From: JBOZRQ01 sp050789255
GTDB lineage: Bacteria; Bacillota; Sulfobacillia; Symbiobacteriales; Symbiobacteriaceae
Direction: 5' to 3'
Length of the DNA: 64,000 bases
NCBI GenBank assembly: GCA_050789255.1
Contig: JBOZRQ010000060.1
Span: 186,001 to 250,000, forward strand
Each line of letters begins with the position of its first letter. Position 1 is the first letter of the stretch. A model generated the notes under the pieces. It made no database searches. It was given only the letters and a program-made list of their open reading frames with translations, and was not told the origin of the DNA. Below, one piece after another: positions 8,444 to 18,199 of the stretch. The position numbers were made by a program, and so were the translations under genes.

Positions 8444-10338
8444 TGCAGATGCACCGGACTTACGATCGGCCCCTGATGATGTGGACCTGGCAGGATGAGC
8501 AGATCGAGCGCCATGGCAGCCTGGAAGAGGCCCTCTCTGACATGGCCTCCGCCGGGTTTGCCGGCGCCCTGGCCATGCTGCGGGGCTGCCGCTACGAGGT
8601 GAGCGACCCCCTGGTGGTCGCTGCCGCCCGCCACGCGGCGGAGACGGCGAAGCGGCTGGGGATCTCCTTCTGGTTTGCGCTGGACCCCCGGCTCGATCAG
8701 GGGCGGCTGGGCCGCCAGGGCGAGACGGCGGTTTACCTGCTGCCGCAGCGGGACAGCAAGGGCGCCCTCCCCTGCGAGGGAGCCTTGGGGCCCGACGGAC
8801 GCTACAGCGTGCGTGTGGAGTACGGGCGGCCCCGGGGCCAGCACATGCTCTCCCGGGTGGCGATCACCTACCAGCCCGAGGGGGTGGAGCGGGTCTTCGC
8901 CTACCGCAAGGACGCCGAGGGCCGGGTCATCGCTGCGACCGTGCGGGATCTGACCGGCGGCGCCAGGCTCTTCGTGCAGAGCGCCGCGGGTTACCTGGAG
9001 ATCTTTGGCCGGGCGGAAGGGCTGGAGGGGGAGGGGTGGCATGTCCTGGCGCTGCCCCGGTGCAGCTCCAACTACCCCGACCTGGGCAGCCCGGCCATCC
9101 GCCAGGCGCTGATGGAGCTGTACCGGCTCTACCATGCGGCCGGCGTTCACCTGGACGGCGTCCTCTGGGACGAGGTGGGCTACGTCTCTGGCTACGGCTC
9201 CGACCGGACCCGCCTGCCCTACGGTGAGCACGTGCGGCGTGAATTCGCAGCCCGCCACGGCGGCGCCGACCTGGGCGACTCGCTGCTCTGGCTCCTGCTG
9301 GAGAGCGACGGAGAGCAGTCTGCCTCCGTGCGGCGGGCCTACTACGCCGCGGTGCAGGCCTGCGTGATCGGCGCCCAGCAGGCTTGCTACGACGAGGCCC
9401 GGCGCCTGTGGGGGCCGGGGGTCGAAAGCGGCATTCACCAGACCTGGCACCAGAACGCCAACGACCTACCCCACGGCTCTGCGGACTGGTGGCAGGGGCG
9501 CCACGCCCTCTCCGGCGGCTATACCGACGTGGGCAACGCCGAGGAGTGGGAGCGGCCGGAGCACGGCGCCCAGCTTCTGACCATGGTGACCACAGCGGTG
9601 ACCCTGGCCCGCTACCACGAGCGCCCGGTCGCTTTCTGCAACCTGTGGGGCGTCAACTTTGGCGAGGCGACCAGCCAGTACCCCAGCGAGGTGATGGACT
9701 GGTGGGCGCACCTGCTGGCGGCCTTCGGGGTGACCTGGTTGGCGCACACTTACGGCCCCAACGGCTACATCGACAACTTCACCAACTGGGGTCCCGGCTA
9801 CCCGAACCATCCCTCCTGGGAGCGGTTCCCGGCGCTGAACGCCCGGATCGCCCAGCTGTGGGCGATCACCGGCGGGGCGCTGCCCAAGGCCAACGTGGCG
9901 GTAGTCTACCCGCTGGAGGAGATGACCCGGATCGGCAGCGCCGCTGCCAACGCCGTGCCTGAGCAGGCTCAGATGGCGGTGGCGGGGCTCATGCGGCGGC
10001 ACATCGCCGTGGATGTGGTCTCGAGGGGCTTGCTGGCCGAGACTCCGCAGGGACGCTACGCTGCGGTGGTGGATGCCATGAAGCCGGCACCGGAGCGCCT
10101 GCCCGCCCTGGTCTCGGCGCCGCCCGGCTGCTTTGCCAACCTGTTTGAACGGCCCGACGGAGACCTGGTCGTGGTGGTCGTGCCCGCTGACTATGGCCGG
10201 CCGGTGAACGGACGGATCGCGTACGGCGGGGTCCATTTCGATGTAAAGAACCTGACCGGGATCGCTGCTGTTCGCTTTACCCCGGGCGCCGAGCTGAAAG
10301 AGCAATTCGTACACGACGGGGAAGTCAGCGTCTTGTAA
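8443..10338 (+). CDS. Putative clan GH-A (TIM-barrel) glycosidase
   Basis: 631-residue cytoplasmic protein with no signal peptide; the start ATG 8443 overlaps the permease stop. I do not recognise a precise family. The middle of the protein reads like a glycoside hydrolase barrel: a strand ending VLWDEVGYVSG, a Trp-rich GSADWWQGRHALSGGY stretch, and a region near residues 450-500 (PNHPSWERFPALNARIAQ, then NVAVVYPLEEM) that resembles the end of the catalytic barrel in GH42/GH106-like enzymes. The acidic pair near DGVLWDE could supply a catalytic carboxylate, but this is not proven. Following the importer, it probably acts on the imported saccharide. A distant rhamnosidase-like or galactosidase-like activity is possible. 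Confidence 0.55.
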   Translation: MQMHRTYDRPLMMWTWQDEQIERHGSLEEALSDMASAGFAGALAMLRGCRYEVSDPLVVAAARHAAETAKRLGISFWFALDPRLDQGRLGRQGETAVYLLPQRDSKGALPCEGALGPDGRYSVRVEYGRPRGQHMLSRVAITYQPEGVERVFAYRKDAEGRVIAATVRDLTGGARLFVQSAAGYLEIFGRAEGLEGEGWHVLALPRCSSNYPDLGSPAIRQALMELYRLYHAAGVHLDGVLWDEVGYVSGYGSDRTRLPYGEHVRREFAARHGGADLGDSLLWLLLESDGEQSASVRRAYYAAVQACVIGAQQACYDEARRLWGPGVESGIHQTWHQNANDLPHGSADWWQGRHALSGGYTDVGNAEEWERPEHGAQLLTMVTTAVTLARYHERPVAFCNLWGVNFGEATSQYPSEVMDWWAHLLAAFGVTWLAHTYGPNGYIDNFTNWGPGYPNHPSWERFPALNARIAQLWAITGGALPKANVAVVYPLEEMTRIGSAAANAVPEQAQMAVAGLMRRHIAVDVVSRGLLAETPQGRYAAVVDAMKPAPERLPALVSAPPGCFANLFERPDGDLVVVVVPADYGRPVNGRIAYGGVHFDVKNLTGIAAVRFTPGAELKEQFVHDGEVSVL

Positions 10339-10353
10339 GAGGGGGTCTGCCCT

Positions 10354-11571
10354 ATGTATCGCGGTCACAGCCGTTCCCTGGAACTGAGGGAACGGGCGCT
10401 TCGCACCATTCCCTGGGCCACCCAGACCGGCAGCAAGAAGCCGGTCACCCTGTTCGATAGCGAGGACCGCCCCAGCTTCATCCAGCGGGGGGAGGGCGCC
10501 GTCCTGACCGATGTGGACGGCAACCAGTACATTGACTACGTGATGTCCCTGGGTCCGATTCTGCTGGGCCACCGGCACCCCGCCGTGGAGGAGGCGATCC
10601 GCCGTCAGCTCCACGATGGCCTGCTCTTCTCGGCGGCCTCGCCGCTGGAGGTGGAGGCCGCGGAGATCCTCTGCCGGCTGATGCCCGGCGCCGAGTGGGT
10701 CCGTTTCTTCAAGGGCGGCGCCGAGGCGTGCTCGGCGGCCATTCGGGTCGCCCGGGCGCATACCGGGCGGGAACACATTGCAACCTGTGGCTATTTCGGC
10801 TGGCATGACAACGTGAGCGGCGGCCCCGGCGTGCCGGAGGGGATTAAGGCGCTTCGCCACGAGTTCACCTGGGGCGACGCAGAGAGCCTGGAGGCCGTGC
10901 TGAAGGCGCACCCGGGCCAGGTCGCTGCGGTCATGCTTGAGCCGTTCATCATCACCGAGGCGCCCGAGTTCCTGGCCCGGTGCCGGGAGCTGGCGCACAG
11001 CTACGGAGCTCTTTTCATTCTCGACGAGATCAAGACCGGCCTGCGCTTCGGCAAGAGCGGCGGCCAGGGCCGTTACGGAGTGATCCCCGACCTGACGGTC
11101 ATGGGCAAGGCGATCGGCAACGGCATGCCGATCTCGGCGCTGGCGGGCCTGAACCATGTGCGGCCGACCATGGAGTCGCTGTGGATCTCGGGGACCTACA
11201 ACGGCGACTGCCTCTCCCTGGCGGCCTGCCGGGCCGTGCTGGAGACGGTGGAGCGGGAGGACCCCTCGCAGGCGATCTGGCAGCGGGGTGAGCGGCTGGT
11301 CAGCGGCATCCGCCAGGCGATCGCCGAGCTGAAGGCCCCCGCCCGCTACCTGGGCGTGCCCGCCCTGTCGCTCATGGAGTTCACCCATGAAGACCGGGAG
11401 GTCGCCCGGGCCATGGAGCGGGAGTTCGTCTGGACCGCCCTCCAGCAGGGTGTCTGGTTCAAGCGGGGCGCCTACAACTTCGTCTGCGCGGCGCACACCG
11501 ACGAGCAGATTGAGCAGAGCGTCGCGGTAGCTCGCCAGGCGCTCGCAGCGGCCATGGAGGCCGCCCGATGA
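10354..11571 (+). CDS. Class III PLP-dependent aminotransferase (glutamate-1-semialdehyde aminomutase-like)
   Basis: 405 residues, start ATG 10354 behind AGAGGGGG. The fold-type I class III signature is intact: an early DVDGNQYIDYVMSLGPILLGH segment, a GGAEACSAAIRVARA cofactor-phosphate region, and FILDEIKTGLRFG followed by VMGKAIGNGMPISAL, in which Lys252 should hold PLP. The closest recognisable relatives are glutamate-1-semialdehyde 2,1-aminomutases and sugar-type aminotransferases. No haem genes are nearby, so a role in amino-sugar or sugar-acid metabolism within this operon is more likely than HemL. The stop overlaps the next start (ATGA). Confidence 0.85.
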   Translation: MYRGHSRSLELRERALRTIPWATQTGSKKPVTLFDSEDRPSFIQRGEGAVLTDVDGNQYIDYVMSLGPILLGHRHPAVEEAIRRQLHDGLLFSAASPLEVEAAEILCRLMPGAEWVRFFKGGAEACSAAIRVARAHTGREHIATCGYFGWHDNVSGGPGVPEGIKALRHEFTWGDAESLEAVLKAHPGQVAAVMLEPFIITEAPEFLARCRELAHSYGALFILDEIKTGLRFGKSGGQGRYGVIPDLTVMGKAIGNGMPISALAGLNHVRPTMESLWISGTYNGDCLSLAACRAVLETVEREDPSQAIWQRGERLVSGIRQAIAELKAPARYLGVPALSLMEFTHEDREVARAMEREFVWTALQQGVWFKRGAYNFVCAAHTDEQIEQSVAVARQALAAAMEAAR

Positions 11572-12527
11572 GGGCGGCGATCGTCGGGATCTGCGGCGGC
11601 ATGGGCAAGGCCCACGCCCGGATGCTCCAGTCCCTGGGGCACACGGTGGCGGTGGGCGTCGACCTGGCGCCCGACCTGGCGGCGGTGTGCGCCGAATTCG
11701 GTGCTTCGCCGGTCCGCGAGTACGCTGAACTCTTGAATCGGAAGGACATCGACCTCGTCATCGTCTCCCTGCCGCCGCAGTTGCACCCCCGTGTGTGTGC
11801 TGATCTGCTGCGCGGTGGGCTGCCAGTGCTCTGCGAGAAGCCGGTGGCGCTCCGGACGGCCGATGCGGCGGACCTGCTGAAGGTGAACGGCTTCCTGATG
11901 GCCGGCCACGTTCTGCGCTTTGACGCCGGCATGCAGACCCTGCGCCGGCTGATCCAGTCGGGGCGGCTGGGCCAGCTTCGGACCATGACCGCCCGCAAGT
12001 GCTGGCCCGCTTACACGTCGTGGCGGCTCGGCCCCGGGGGCGGCGCTGTCATGATCAAGGATGTCCACTACTGGGACCTGATCCCCTGGCTGACCGGCGC
12101 CGCTCCGCTGAGCGTCTATGCGGCCGGCGGCGACCTCTTCCACGGCGCCGGGGTGGAGGATGCCTACCACCTGATCATGCGGCTCGAAGGCGGGGCGATC
12201 TTCCACCTGGAGTCGGCCTGGTGGTCGCCCAAGTCCAGCGCCCACCTCTTCGAGGTGATCGGCACCGAGGCCCGGGCCGTGGTCGAGAAGGACCGGGTGG
12301 TCGTGACCGACCGCGCCGGCACCACCGAAGAGATTCCCCTGGCGCAGCAGGACATGCTGGCGGTCGAGCTCACGGAATGCCTGGCGGCCCTGCGCGCAGG
12401 CGAGAAGCCCCCGTGCACCCTGCTGGACGGCCTGAGGGCCGTGGCGGTGGGGGAGGCGATCCTGGAGTCGCTCCGGACCGGGAACCCGGTCTCCGTACAG
12501 CCCTACCTGGAGGCGATCGGCAGATGA
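11568..12527 (+). CDS. Gfo/Idh/MocA-family oxidoreductase
   Basis: 319 residues. The N-terminal Rossmann domain begins with RAAIVGICGGMGKAHA, and the family hallmark EKP is present in LCEKPVALRT near residue 103. A C-terminal alpha/beta substrate domain follows, with KDVHYWDLIPWLTG, the usual Lys/Asp/His catalytic environment. Members oxidise or reduce a sugar, inositol or amino-sugar carbon with NAD(P). Both ends are stop-start overlaps (ATGA), so it is translated together with the aminotransferase and the lyase. Confidence 0.88.
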   Translation: MRAAIVGICGGMGKAHARMLQSLGHTVAVGVDLAPDLAAVCAEFGASPVREYAELLNRKDIDLVIVSLPPQLHPRVCADLLRGGLPVLCEKPVALRTADAADLLKVNGFLMAGHVLRFDAGMQTLRRLIQSGRLGQLRTMTARKCWPAYTSWRLGPGGGAVMIKDVHYWDLIPWLTGAAPLSVYAAGGDLFHGAGVEDAYHLIMRLEGGAIFHLESAWWSPKSSAHLFEVIGTEARAVVEKDRVVVTDRAGTTEEIPLAQQDMLAVELTECLAALRAGEKPPCTLLDGLRAVAVGEAILESLRTGNPVSVQPYLEAIGR

Positions 12528-15500
12528 AGGCGCCCCGCATGTACACCACGCCGGACGAGGTGGCCCTGATCCGCCGCCGGCTCAATGAGCACAACTGGTA
12601 TGCCAAGGCGCTGGAGAACCTGCGGGCGCCCTGCGACGAGTTCCTGAAGCGGGGCATTACCATCCCCCGGCTGAAGGGCTACGTCTTCTACGAGACCTGC
12701 CCCAAGGACAACACCCGGCTCTATCAGAACCCGTTTGAGCCAGACAACGTCTACTGCCCCACCTGCGGGACCAAGTACACCGAGGAGAACTACTTCCGGG
12801 CCTGGGTCTGGTTCTACCACATCAACCTCTCCCAGCGGGCCCGGGACATGGGCGTGATCTACCAGATGACCGGCGACGAGGCCTATGCCAGCGCCGTCCG
12901 GTACATCCTGAAGTTCTACGCCGAGCACTACACCGAGTACCCCAACGAGGACAACGTGCTGGGGCCGACCCGGCTCTTCCAGTCGACCTACCAGGAAGGG
13001 CTCTGGATCGAGGGGATGGCGGGCGCCGCCGACCTGATCCGGGACCGGATCCCGGACGATGAGTTCCGCTTCCTGCGCGACAATCTGTTCATCCCCTCCG
13101 CTGAGGTGGTGATGGACTACGACGAGAAGCAGAACAACCGCCAGGTCATGAACAACGGCGGCATTGGGGCGGTGGGCATCCTCTGTGAGGAGGACCGGCT
13201 GCTGAACTACGCCCTGCACGGCCCCCACGGCTGGTTCTACCACCTGGAGCACTCGGTGCTGGAGGATGGCCTGTGGTATGAGGGCGATAACTATCACTTC
13301 GCCTCCCTGCCCTCGATGGCCAACCTGGCCGACGCCATGGGCCGCAACGGTCTGGACCTCTTCGGGGCCAAGGCAGGCCAGCGTGCATTTAAGATGATGT
13401 TCGACGCTCCGATGTTTGCGCTCTACCCGGACCTGACCTTCCCGGCCCGCAAGGACTCGCAGTTCGCCTCGGCGGCGAATCAGCGCTGGTATGCGGGCCT
13501 GTACGAGCTGGCCTACCGGCGCTACGGGGACCCCGCCTACGGCAAGCTCCTGCGGGCCATGTACAACGGCCCCAAGCTGGAGGGCTCGCAGCTGCGCTCC
13601 GCGTCGGGCGCCATCGACATTCAGAAGCCGCACTACGCCGACCGGGAGTGGCTCGACTGGCGGGGCTTCCTGAACGCACAGCCCGACCTGGGCAGCGAGG
13701 CCGGCCTGCCGGTCACCAAGAGCCTGAACATGGGCGGCACCGGCCTGGCCGTGCTGCGCCAGGACGGCGGCCGGACCTACGCCTCGCTGGACTACGGCCA
13801 CTACGGCGGCGGCCACGGCCACCCCGACCGGATGCAGATCAACTTCTACGCCCGGGGCCACCGCTGGCTGACCGACTGGGGTACGGGCAACTACTTCCTG
13901 CCCCACCTGCGCTGGTACCGCTCCTCGGTCGGCCACAACACGGTGGTGGTGGACGGGCGCAACCACCTGGTGGTGGACGGCGTCTGCCGGCGCTTCGGTG
14001 CCACGCCTGGCGCCCAGCTGGCCTCCGGCCAGGTCTCGGAGATCTACCCCGGCGTGGGTTTCCGGCGGACAGCGCTCCTGCTCTCGCCCGACCTGCTGCT
14101 GGACCTCTTCGAGGTGGAGGCAGACCAGGAGCACCAGCTTGACTGGGTGCTCCACCCCACCGGGGAGTTGAGCCTGACCGGCACCGATTCCGCCCCCGCC
14201 CCGGCCACGATTCAGGGCGAGCACTACGAGTGGCTCCAGGAGGTGGCGGCGGCGCCCGCCAGCGGCCCCTGGACCGCCGTCTGCAAGGACGGGGCCGACG
14301 CCCTGGGCATTCACATGATCGGTGAGCCTGGCACCACGGTTTACCGGGCCGGCGCCTACGGGGCGCCCAACCGGATTCCCAACCTGTTCCCGGTGCTAGT
14401 GGCTCGAAGAAAGGGAAGAACCACAACATTCGCTACGCTGTACGAGCATCGGGAGGGAGGCGCCCCCGTCATCGTCGAATTCCGACAGGAGGGGGGTCAT
14501 TATGAGATCGCCCTCGCCGACGGCGGGCGGTATGTGGTGACCTACGACCCTGCCACGGCGGCGGCCTTGGCCGCCCGGTTCGGGCCCGACGGTCGGCTGG
14601 TCGAGGCCAGCGGCTTCGGCGTGTCCGGGGTGGAGGGCGCCTTTGCGGCGGACTTCCCCTTAGAGACGGCCTACATCGGGCCGTCGGGCCGCTCCTTCCC
14701 CGAGCGCTTCGGACGGGTGCGGCTCGCCGACGGTACCGAGGTTCGGCAGGAGCCCGCCGCCTGGACTACCCTGGAGGGGGCTCGGGTCTTCGCCGGACTG
14801 GAGAATCTCATCTCCCTGCGCATTCATAACTACACCGCTGAGCCGCTGACCGGCGAACTGGGGCTGGAACTCCCCCCTGGCTGGAAGCTGATCAGTACGG
14901 CCAACGTAAGCGTGGCGCCTGGAACTGTGGCGGAGGTTCCGATTGCGGTCAACCCCGGCCATAACCCCGGCGAGGTGACGGTCGGCCTGACCGGCGACCG
15001 CCTCACGCTGACTCCCGCCGCCCCGGTGGCGGTGGAGGCCTGGTTCCCCAACGTGGCGGGCGCCATCCTCCGAGCACAGGTATCGAACCTGACTGGCCTG
15101 TCCCAGGGGATCACCGTCTCGGTTGGGGGCGAGTCCCGGCATATCACCGACAGCGGGACCCTGGACTTCCCGGTCACCTGGCGGGACGGGGAGATGAGCG
15201 TGGAGGTCACCGTCACCTGCGGCACCTACACCCTTACCCGGACCGTGCGGGCCAAGGCAGCCTTCCCGGGCCGGGAGTACCGCATCGATGACGGCGCCCA
15301 GGTGCGCCGCTCCGAGCGGCACTGGCGGGGCCCCGACGACCTGAGCGCCACCTTCCGGCTGGACCGGGAGGGCGACCGGCTCCGCCTGCACATCGCCGTG
15401 ACCGACGATGCGGTCAAGTGCAGCGGCCCGGCCGAGGCGCACTTCGACTATGACAGCGTGCAGGTCTACTTCGACCCCCGGCCCGACCGGGAGCGGAAGA

Positions 15501-15883
15501 ATACCTACCTGAACGGGGTCTACGGCCTGGTCCTGGTCCCCGCCTCCGAGGACGGGCAGCCCGAGCGGATCTTCCCGATCGGCCCGGTGGAGGCCAGCCA
15601 GCTCTCGGGCGCCATGGCGGTGCCCCCCCTGGAGGGTGTCAAGCTCGCCTCACGGCGGCGCCCGGACGGCTACGACCTGGAGCTGGAGCTCCCGATCGCC
15701 CGGCTGGGCTGTGAGATCAAGCCCGGGGACAAGCTCGGGTTCGATCTGATCCTCAATGACAACGACGGCACCTTCCGGCGCTCGCTCCAGATGATCTGGA
15801 CCGGCTCCGACGGCGCCCGTACCTGGCTCCGCCAGGACTACCACGCACCGCAGCGCATGGGGCTGCTACTCTTCCCGAGGTGA
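12524..15883 (+). CDS. Heparinase II/III-family polysaccharide lyase with C-terminal carbohydrate-binding modules
   Basis: 1119 residues, start ATG 12524 overlapping the previous stop. The first ~380 residues form an alpha-toroid resembling alginate/heparin lyases, with NNRQVMNNGGIGAVGI and the EGDNYHFASL region. A heparinase II/III beta-sandwich follows, marked by LDYGHYGGGHGHPDRMQINFYARG and SSVGHNTVVVDGRNH. An early CPTCGTKY segment and an upstream Cys suggest a zinc site, as some family members have. After ~residue 800 come a NEW3-type sandwich (ISLRIHNYTAEPLTGELGLE) and a CBM9/DOMON-like domain (HFDYDSVQVYFDP to DLILNDND). No signal peptide is visible, so it would act inside the cell despite its binding modules. 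Substrate: probably a uronate-containing oligosaccharide (inference). Confidence 0.85.
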   Translation: MKAPRMYTTPDEVALIRRRLNEHNWYAKALENLRAPCDEFLKRGITIPRLKGYVFYETCPKDNTRLYQNPFEPDNVYCPTCGTKYTEENYFRAWVWFYHINLSQRARDMGVIYQMTGDEAYASAVRYILKFYAEHYTEYPNEDNVLGPTRLFQSTYQEGLWIEGMAGAADLIRDRIPDDEFRFLRDNLFIPSAEVVMDYDEKQNNRQVMNNGGIGAVGILCEEDRLLNYALHGPHGWFYHLEHSVLEDGLWYEGDNYHFASLPSMANLADAMGRNGLDLFGAKAGQRAFKMMFDAPMFALYPDLTFPARKDSQFASAANQRWYAGLYELAYRRYGDPAYGKLLRAMYNGPKLEGSQLRSASGAIDIQKPHYADREWLDWRGFLNAQPDLGSEAGLPVTKSLNMGGTGLAVLRQDGGRTYASLDYGHYGGGHGHPDRMQINFYARGHRWLTDWGTGNYFLPHLRWYRSSVGHNTVVVDGRNHLVVDGVCRRFGATPGAQLASGQVSEIYPGVGFRRTALLLSPDLLLDLFEVEADQEHQLDWVLHPTGELSLTGTDSAPAPATIQGEHYEWLQEVAAAPASGPWTAVCKDGADALGIHMIGEPGTTVYRAGAYGAPNRIPNLFPVLVARRKGRTTTFATLYEHREGGAPVIVEFRQEGGHYEIALADGGRYVVTYDPATAAALAARFGPDGRLVEASGFGVSGVEGAFAADFPLETAYIGPSGRSFPERFGRVRLADGTEVRQEPAAWTTLEGARVFAGLENLISLRIHNYTAEPLTGELGLELPPGWKLISTANVSVAPGTVAEVPIAVNPGHNPGEVTVGLTGDRLTLTPAAPVAVEAWFPNVAGAILRAQVSNLTGLSQGITVSVGGESRHITDSGTLDFPVTWRDGEMSVEVTVTCGTYTLTRTVRAKAAFPGREYRIDDGAQVRRSERHWRGPDDLSATFRLDREGDRLRLHIAVTDDAVKCSGPAEAHFDYDSVQVYFDPRPDRERKNTYLNGVYGLVLVPASEDGQPERIFPIGPVEASQLSGAMAVPPLEGVKLASRRRPDGYDLELELPIARLGCEIKPGDKLGFDLILNDNDGTFRRSLQMIWTGSDGARTWLRQDYHAPQRMGLLLFPR

Positions 15884-15888
15884 TTCTC

Positions 15889-16479
15889 ATGCTGAAGGCC
15901 ACGTTCGCTCGGTTTGTGGACCTTGCGGCCATCATCGGCGCCGTGGTCATCGCAAGCCTGCTCTTCACGGCTCTGGCCGTGTTCATCCTCCCCCTGCCTG
16001 CGGCCACGGCGGCGCTCTTCTACGCCGTGACCCAGGCGCTCGGGAGCGGGCTGGAGAACCCGGTCCAGGATTTTGTGGCCGGGCTGTCCCGGTACTGGCG
16101 GACAGCCTCCCTGGTCGGGCTTCCCGGCCTGGCGCTGGGCGCCGTCCTCGGGGTAGACGCACTCTTTCTGCTCCAGCAGCCCGGTCTGGCGCTTGCCGGC
16201 TGGGTCTTCGCTTCGCTGGTGCTGGTCTGGCTGGCTGTCTGGCTGACCTTCTGGCCGGTGCTGGTGCTCCGGCAAGGCCGCTGGCAGGAACTGCTCCGAT
16301 TCAGCTTCTGGTTCGGCATGGCCCGGCTGCCCTGGACGGCGCTCACCGTGGCGGTGACCGCCCTGCTGGCGGCCATGTCGGCCCTCGTTCCCTGGCTGAT
16401 CCCCTTCGCTCCCGGGCTGGCCGCCCTGGCCGCCTCGGCGGTGGTGATCCGCAACCTGCGCCGCTACGATCTGATCTAG
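15889..16479 (+). CDS. YesL/DUF624-type membrane protein
   Basis: 196 residues with five hydrophobic stretches. I start at ATG 15889, because GAGGTG lies six bases upstream; a GTG at 15880 overlaps the lyase stop but has no spaced site. The pattern of a short N-terminal segment, AATAALFYAV, a loop before a second cluster and a C-terminal RNLRRYDLI matches the DUF624/YesL family. Those proteins accompany oligosaccharide importers such as the B. subtilis yes rhamnogalacturonan locus, with unknown function. Its presence supports reading the region as a glycan-utilisation operon. Confidence 0.7.
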   Translation: MLKATFARFVDLAAIIGAVVIASLLFTALAVFILPLPAATAALFYAVTQALGSGLENPVQDFVAGLSRYWRTASLVGLPGLALGAVLGVDALFLLQQPGLALAGWVFASLVLVWLAVWLTFWPVLVLRQGRWQELLRFSFWFGMARLPWTALTVAVTALLAAMSALVPWLIPFAPGLAALAASAVVIRNLRRYDLI

Positions 16480-16483
16480 GGAT

Positions 16484-18181
16484 GTGAACAGCGTGCTCAC
16501 GCTTGACAGCGCTACCCCATCGCTCTACTTTCCCTACCTTAAGGAGATCCTGAGCCGCTTCGGCTTGCCCTTCTCGGAAGGGCAGGAGGAGGGCGCCCTC
16601 CTGATCATTGACGGCTCCACGACCGCCACGGCCGCGGCGGCCCAGCGGTACGCACGGCATATCGCAAGCGGCGGCTCCCTGCTGGCATTCGGCGGGGTCG
16701 CCGGGTTGCCGGATCTCTTCGGAGCCAAGGCGGGCCGGAGCCTTGGCGAGGCGTGGCTGCGGGTGGAGGCCCCTGCTCACCCGTTCCTGGCCGACCAGTG
16801 CGACTCGCTCCATGCCTTCGGAGTCACCCCGCTGACCCCGCTCGCTGGCACCGAGGTGCTGGCCAACGTGTTCAGCGCAGCGGGCGCCCCCCTGGGCGCC
16901 GGCCTGACGGTCAAGCGCACAGGCCATGCTCTGGTCATCGCCATGGCCGCGGACCTGCCCCAGACCGTGCTGCGCATCCAGCAGGGCTGGCCGGTCTTCA
17001 AGGACGGCGCCCCTGCCGCCGACGGCTCAGCCCCGGTCGATGACGGCATCCTGAAGGTGGACGACGGCATCGCCCTGAGCTACGAGCTGGACCGGACTGA
17101 AGCAGAGGAAGGGCCGCCCTACTTCGGGCGCCCCATTGCCGATCAGTGGCGGGAGCTGCTGCTCCGGCTGGTACTCTGGGCGGGCGCCGAGGCCAGCCAG
17201 CCCGTACCCCAGCTCTGGTATTGGCCAGACGGGGTGGAGGCGGTCTGCCACTTCTCCCACGACACTGACATGTGCGGCGAGGAGCCGGCCCGCACCACCC
17301 TGGCCGAGCTGAAGCAGGCTGGGATCGTCGCCACCTTCTGCGTCATCTACCCCGAGCGCTGGCCGTCAGCCCTCTACGACGACATCCGGGCGGCGGGCCA
17401 CGAGGTGGCCTTCCACTATAACGCCATGCAGGACACCGAGATGAGCCACTGGGGCAGAAACTACCTGCGCCATCAGGTGGAGTCGCAGTTGCAGGATGCA
17501 GGCCAGTCCCAATTCATCTCCAGCAAACAGCACGTATTCCGCTGGCACGGTGAGGTCGAGACCTTCCTGCTCCTGGAGTCGGCGGGCCTTCAGCTCGACG
17601 GCACCAAGGGCGGCAGCAAGAACGGCAACTACGGGATGCCCTTCGGCTCCTGCCATCCCTGGTTCCCCATGGCCTACGGCGACTATGCGCCGGACGGCCG
17701 TGCCCGCATGATCGACGTGCTGGCGCTGCCGCTCCTGACCATGGACATGGCCTATCGCTCGCCGCTGTCAACGGCGCTGACGATGATGAGGACCATCCGC
17801 CGCTACCACGGTGTGGCCCACTACGGGCCGCACCCGATCTGGATCCACACCAAGCCCGAGGTGGCGGCGGCGCTGCACGCGCTCGTCCGGCAGAGCCGGG
17901 AGCTGGGGCTCCCCTGGTGGACCTCGGCCGCCATCAACCGGTGGGAGCGGGCGCGGCGGCAGATCTCGGTCACGAGCCGCCCGGGCGGGGCCGAGGTACG
18001 GGTTGCCGACTCTGTTCCTCTCGGGCTGCCGGATGGGTCGCTGATCCTACATGGCGCGGGCGCGGCGACCGTGAACGGCGAGCCCGCCAGCCTGCGCCCC
18101 GTGACCGTCCATGGCCGTGAGGCCGGCGCCCTGCGCCTGCCGATGGTGCCTGGCGCCGTTTACTCCATAAAGTACCACTAA
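16484..18181 (+). CDS. Polysaccharide-deacetylase-like (NodB-fold) protein
   Basis: About 565 residues. The start is uncertain: GTG 16484 follows AGGG too closely, and GTG 16493 has better spacing. The N-terminal ~240 residues look like a glutamine-amidotransferase/ThuA-like alpha/beta region (LLIIDGSTTATAAAA, SGGSLLAFGGVAGLPDLFG). The central part, from residue ~245, matches the NodB homology domain: CHFSHDTDMCG replaces the usual TFDDG metal-binding motif, and HEVAFHYNAM supplies a histidine. FRWHGEVETFLLLESAGLQ corresponds to a later motif. The SHDTD variant keeps two acidic residues, so hydrolase activity is possible but not assured. It lacks a signal peptide. A C-terminal beta-rich tail may bind substrate. 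Confidence 0.65.
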   Translation: MNSVLTLDSATPSLYFPYLKEILSRFGLPFSEGQEEGALLIIDGSTTATAAAAQRYARHIASGGSLLAFGGVAGLPDLFGAKAGRSLGEAWLRVEAPAHPFLADQCDSLHAFGVTPLTPLAGTEVLANVFSAAGAPLGAGLTVKRTGHALVIAMAADLPQTVLRIQQGWPVFKDGAPAADGSAPVDDGILKVDDGIALSYELDRTEAEEGPPYFGRPIADQWRELLLRLVLWAGAEASQPVPQLWYWPDGVEAVCHFSHDTDMCGEEPARTTLAELKQAGIVATFCVIYPERWPSALYDDIRAAGHEVAFHYNAMQDTEMSHWGRNYLRHQVESQLQDAGQSQFISSKQHVFRWHGEVETFLLLESAGLQLDGTKGGSKNGNYGMPFGSCHPWFPMAYGDYAPDGRARMIDVLALPLLTMDMAYRSPLSTALTMMRTIRRYHGVAHYGPHPIWIHTKPEVAAALHALVRQSRELGLPWWTSAAINRWERARRQISVTSRPGGAEVRVADSVPLGLPDGSLILHGAGAATVNGEPASLRPVTVHGREAGALRLPMVPGAVYSIKYH

Positions 18182-18199
18182 TAGCGAGGAGAACTCAGT

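Noticed and set aside
10354..11571. True HemL (glutamate-1-semialdehyde aminomutase)
   Set aside because: No haem pathway genes are linked, and the gene is embedded in a sugar operon with overlapping stops.
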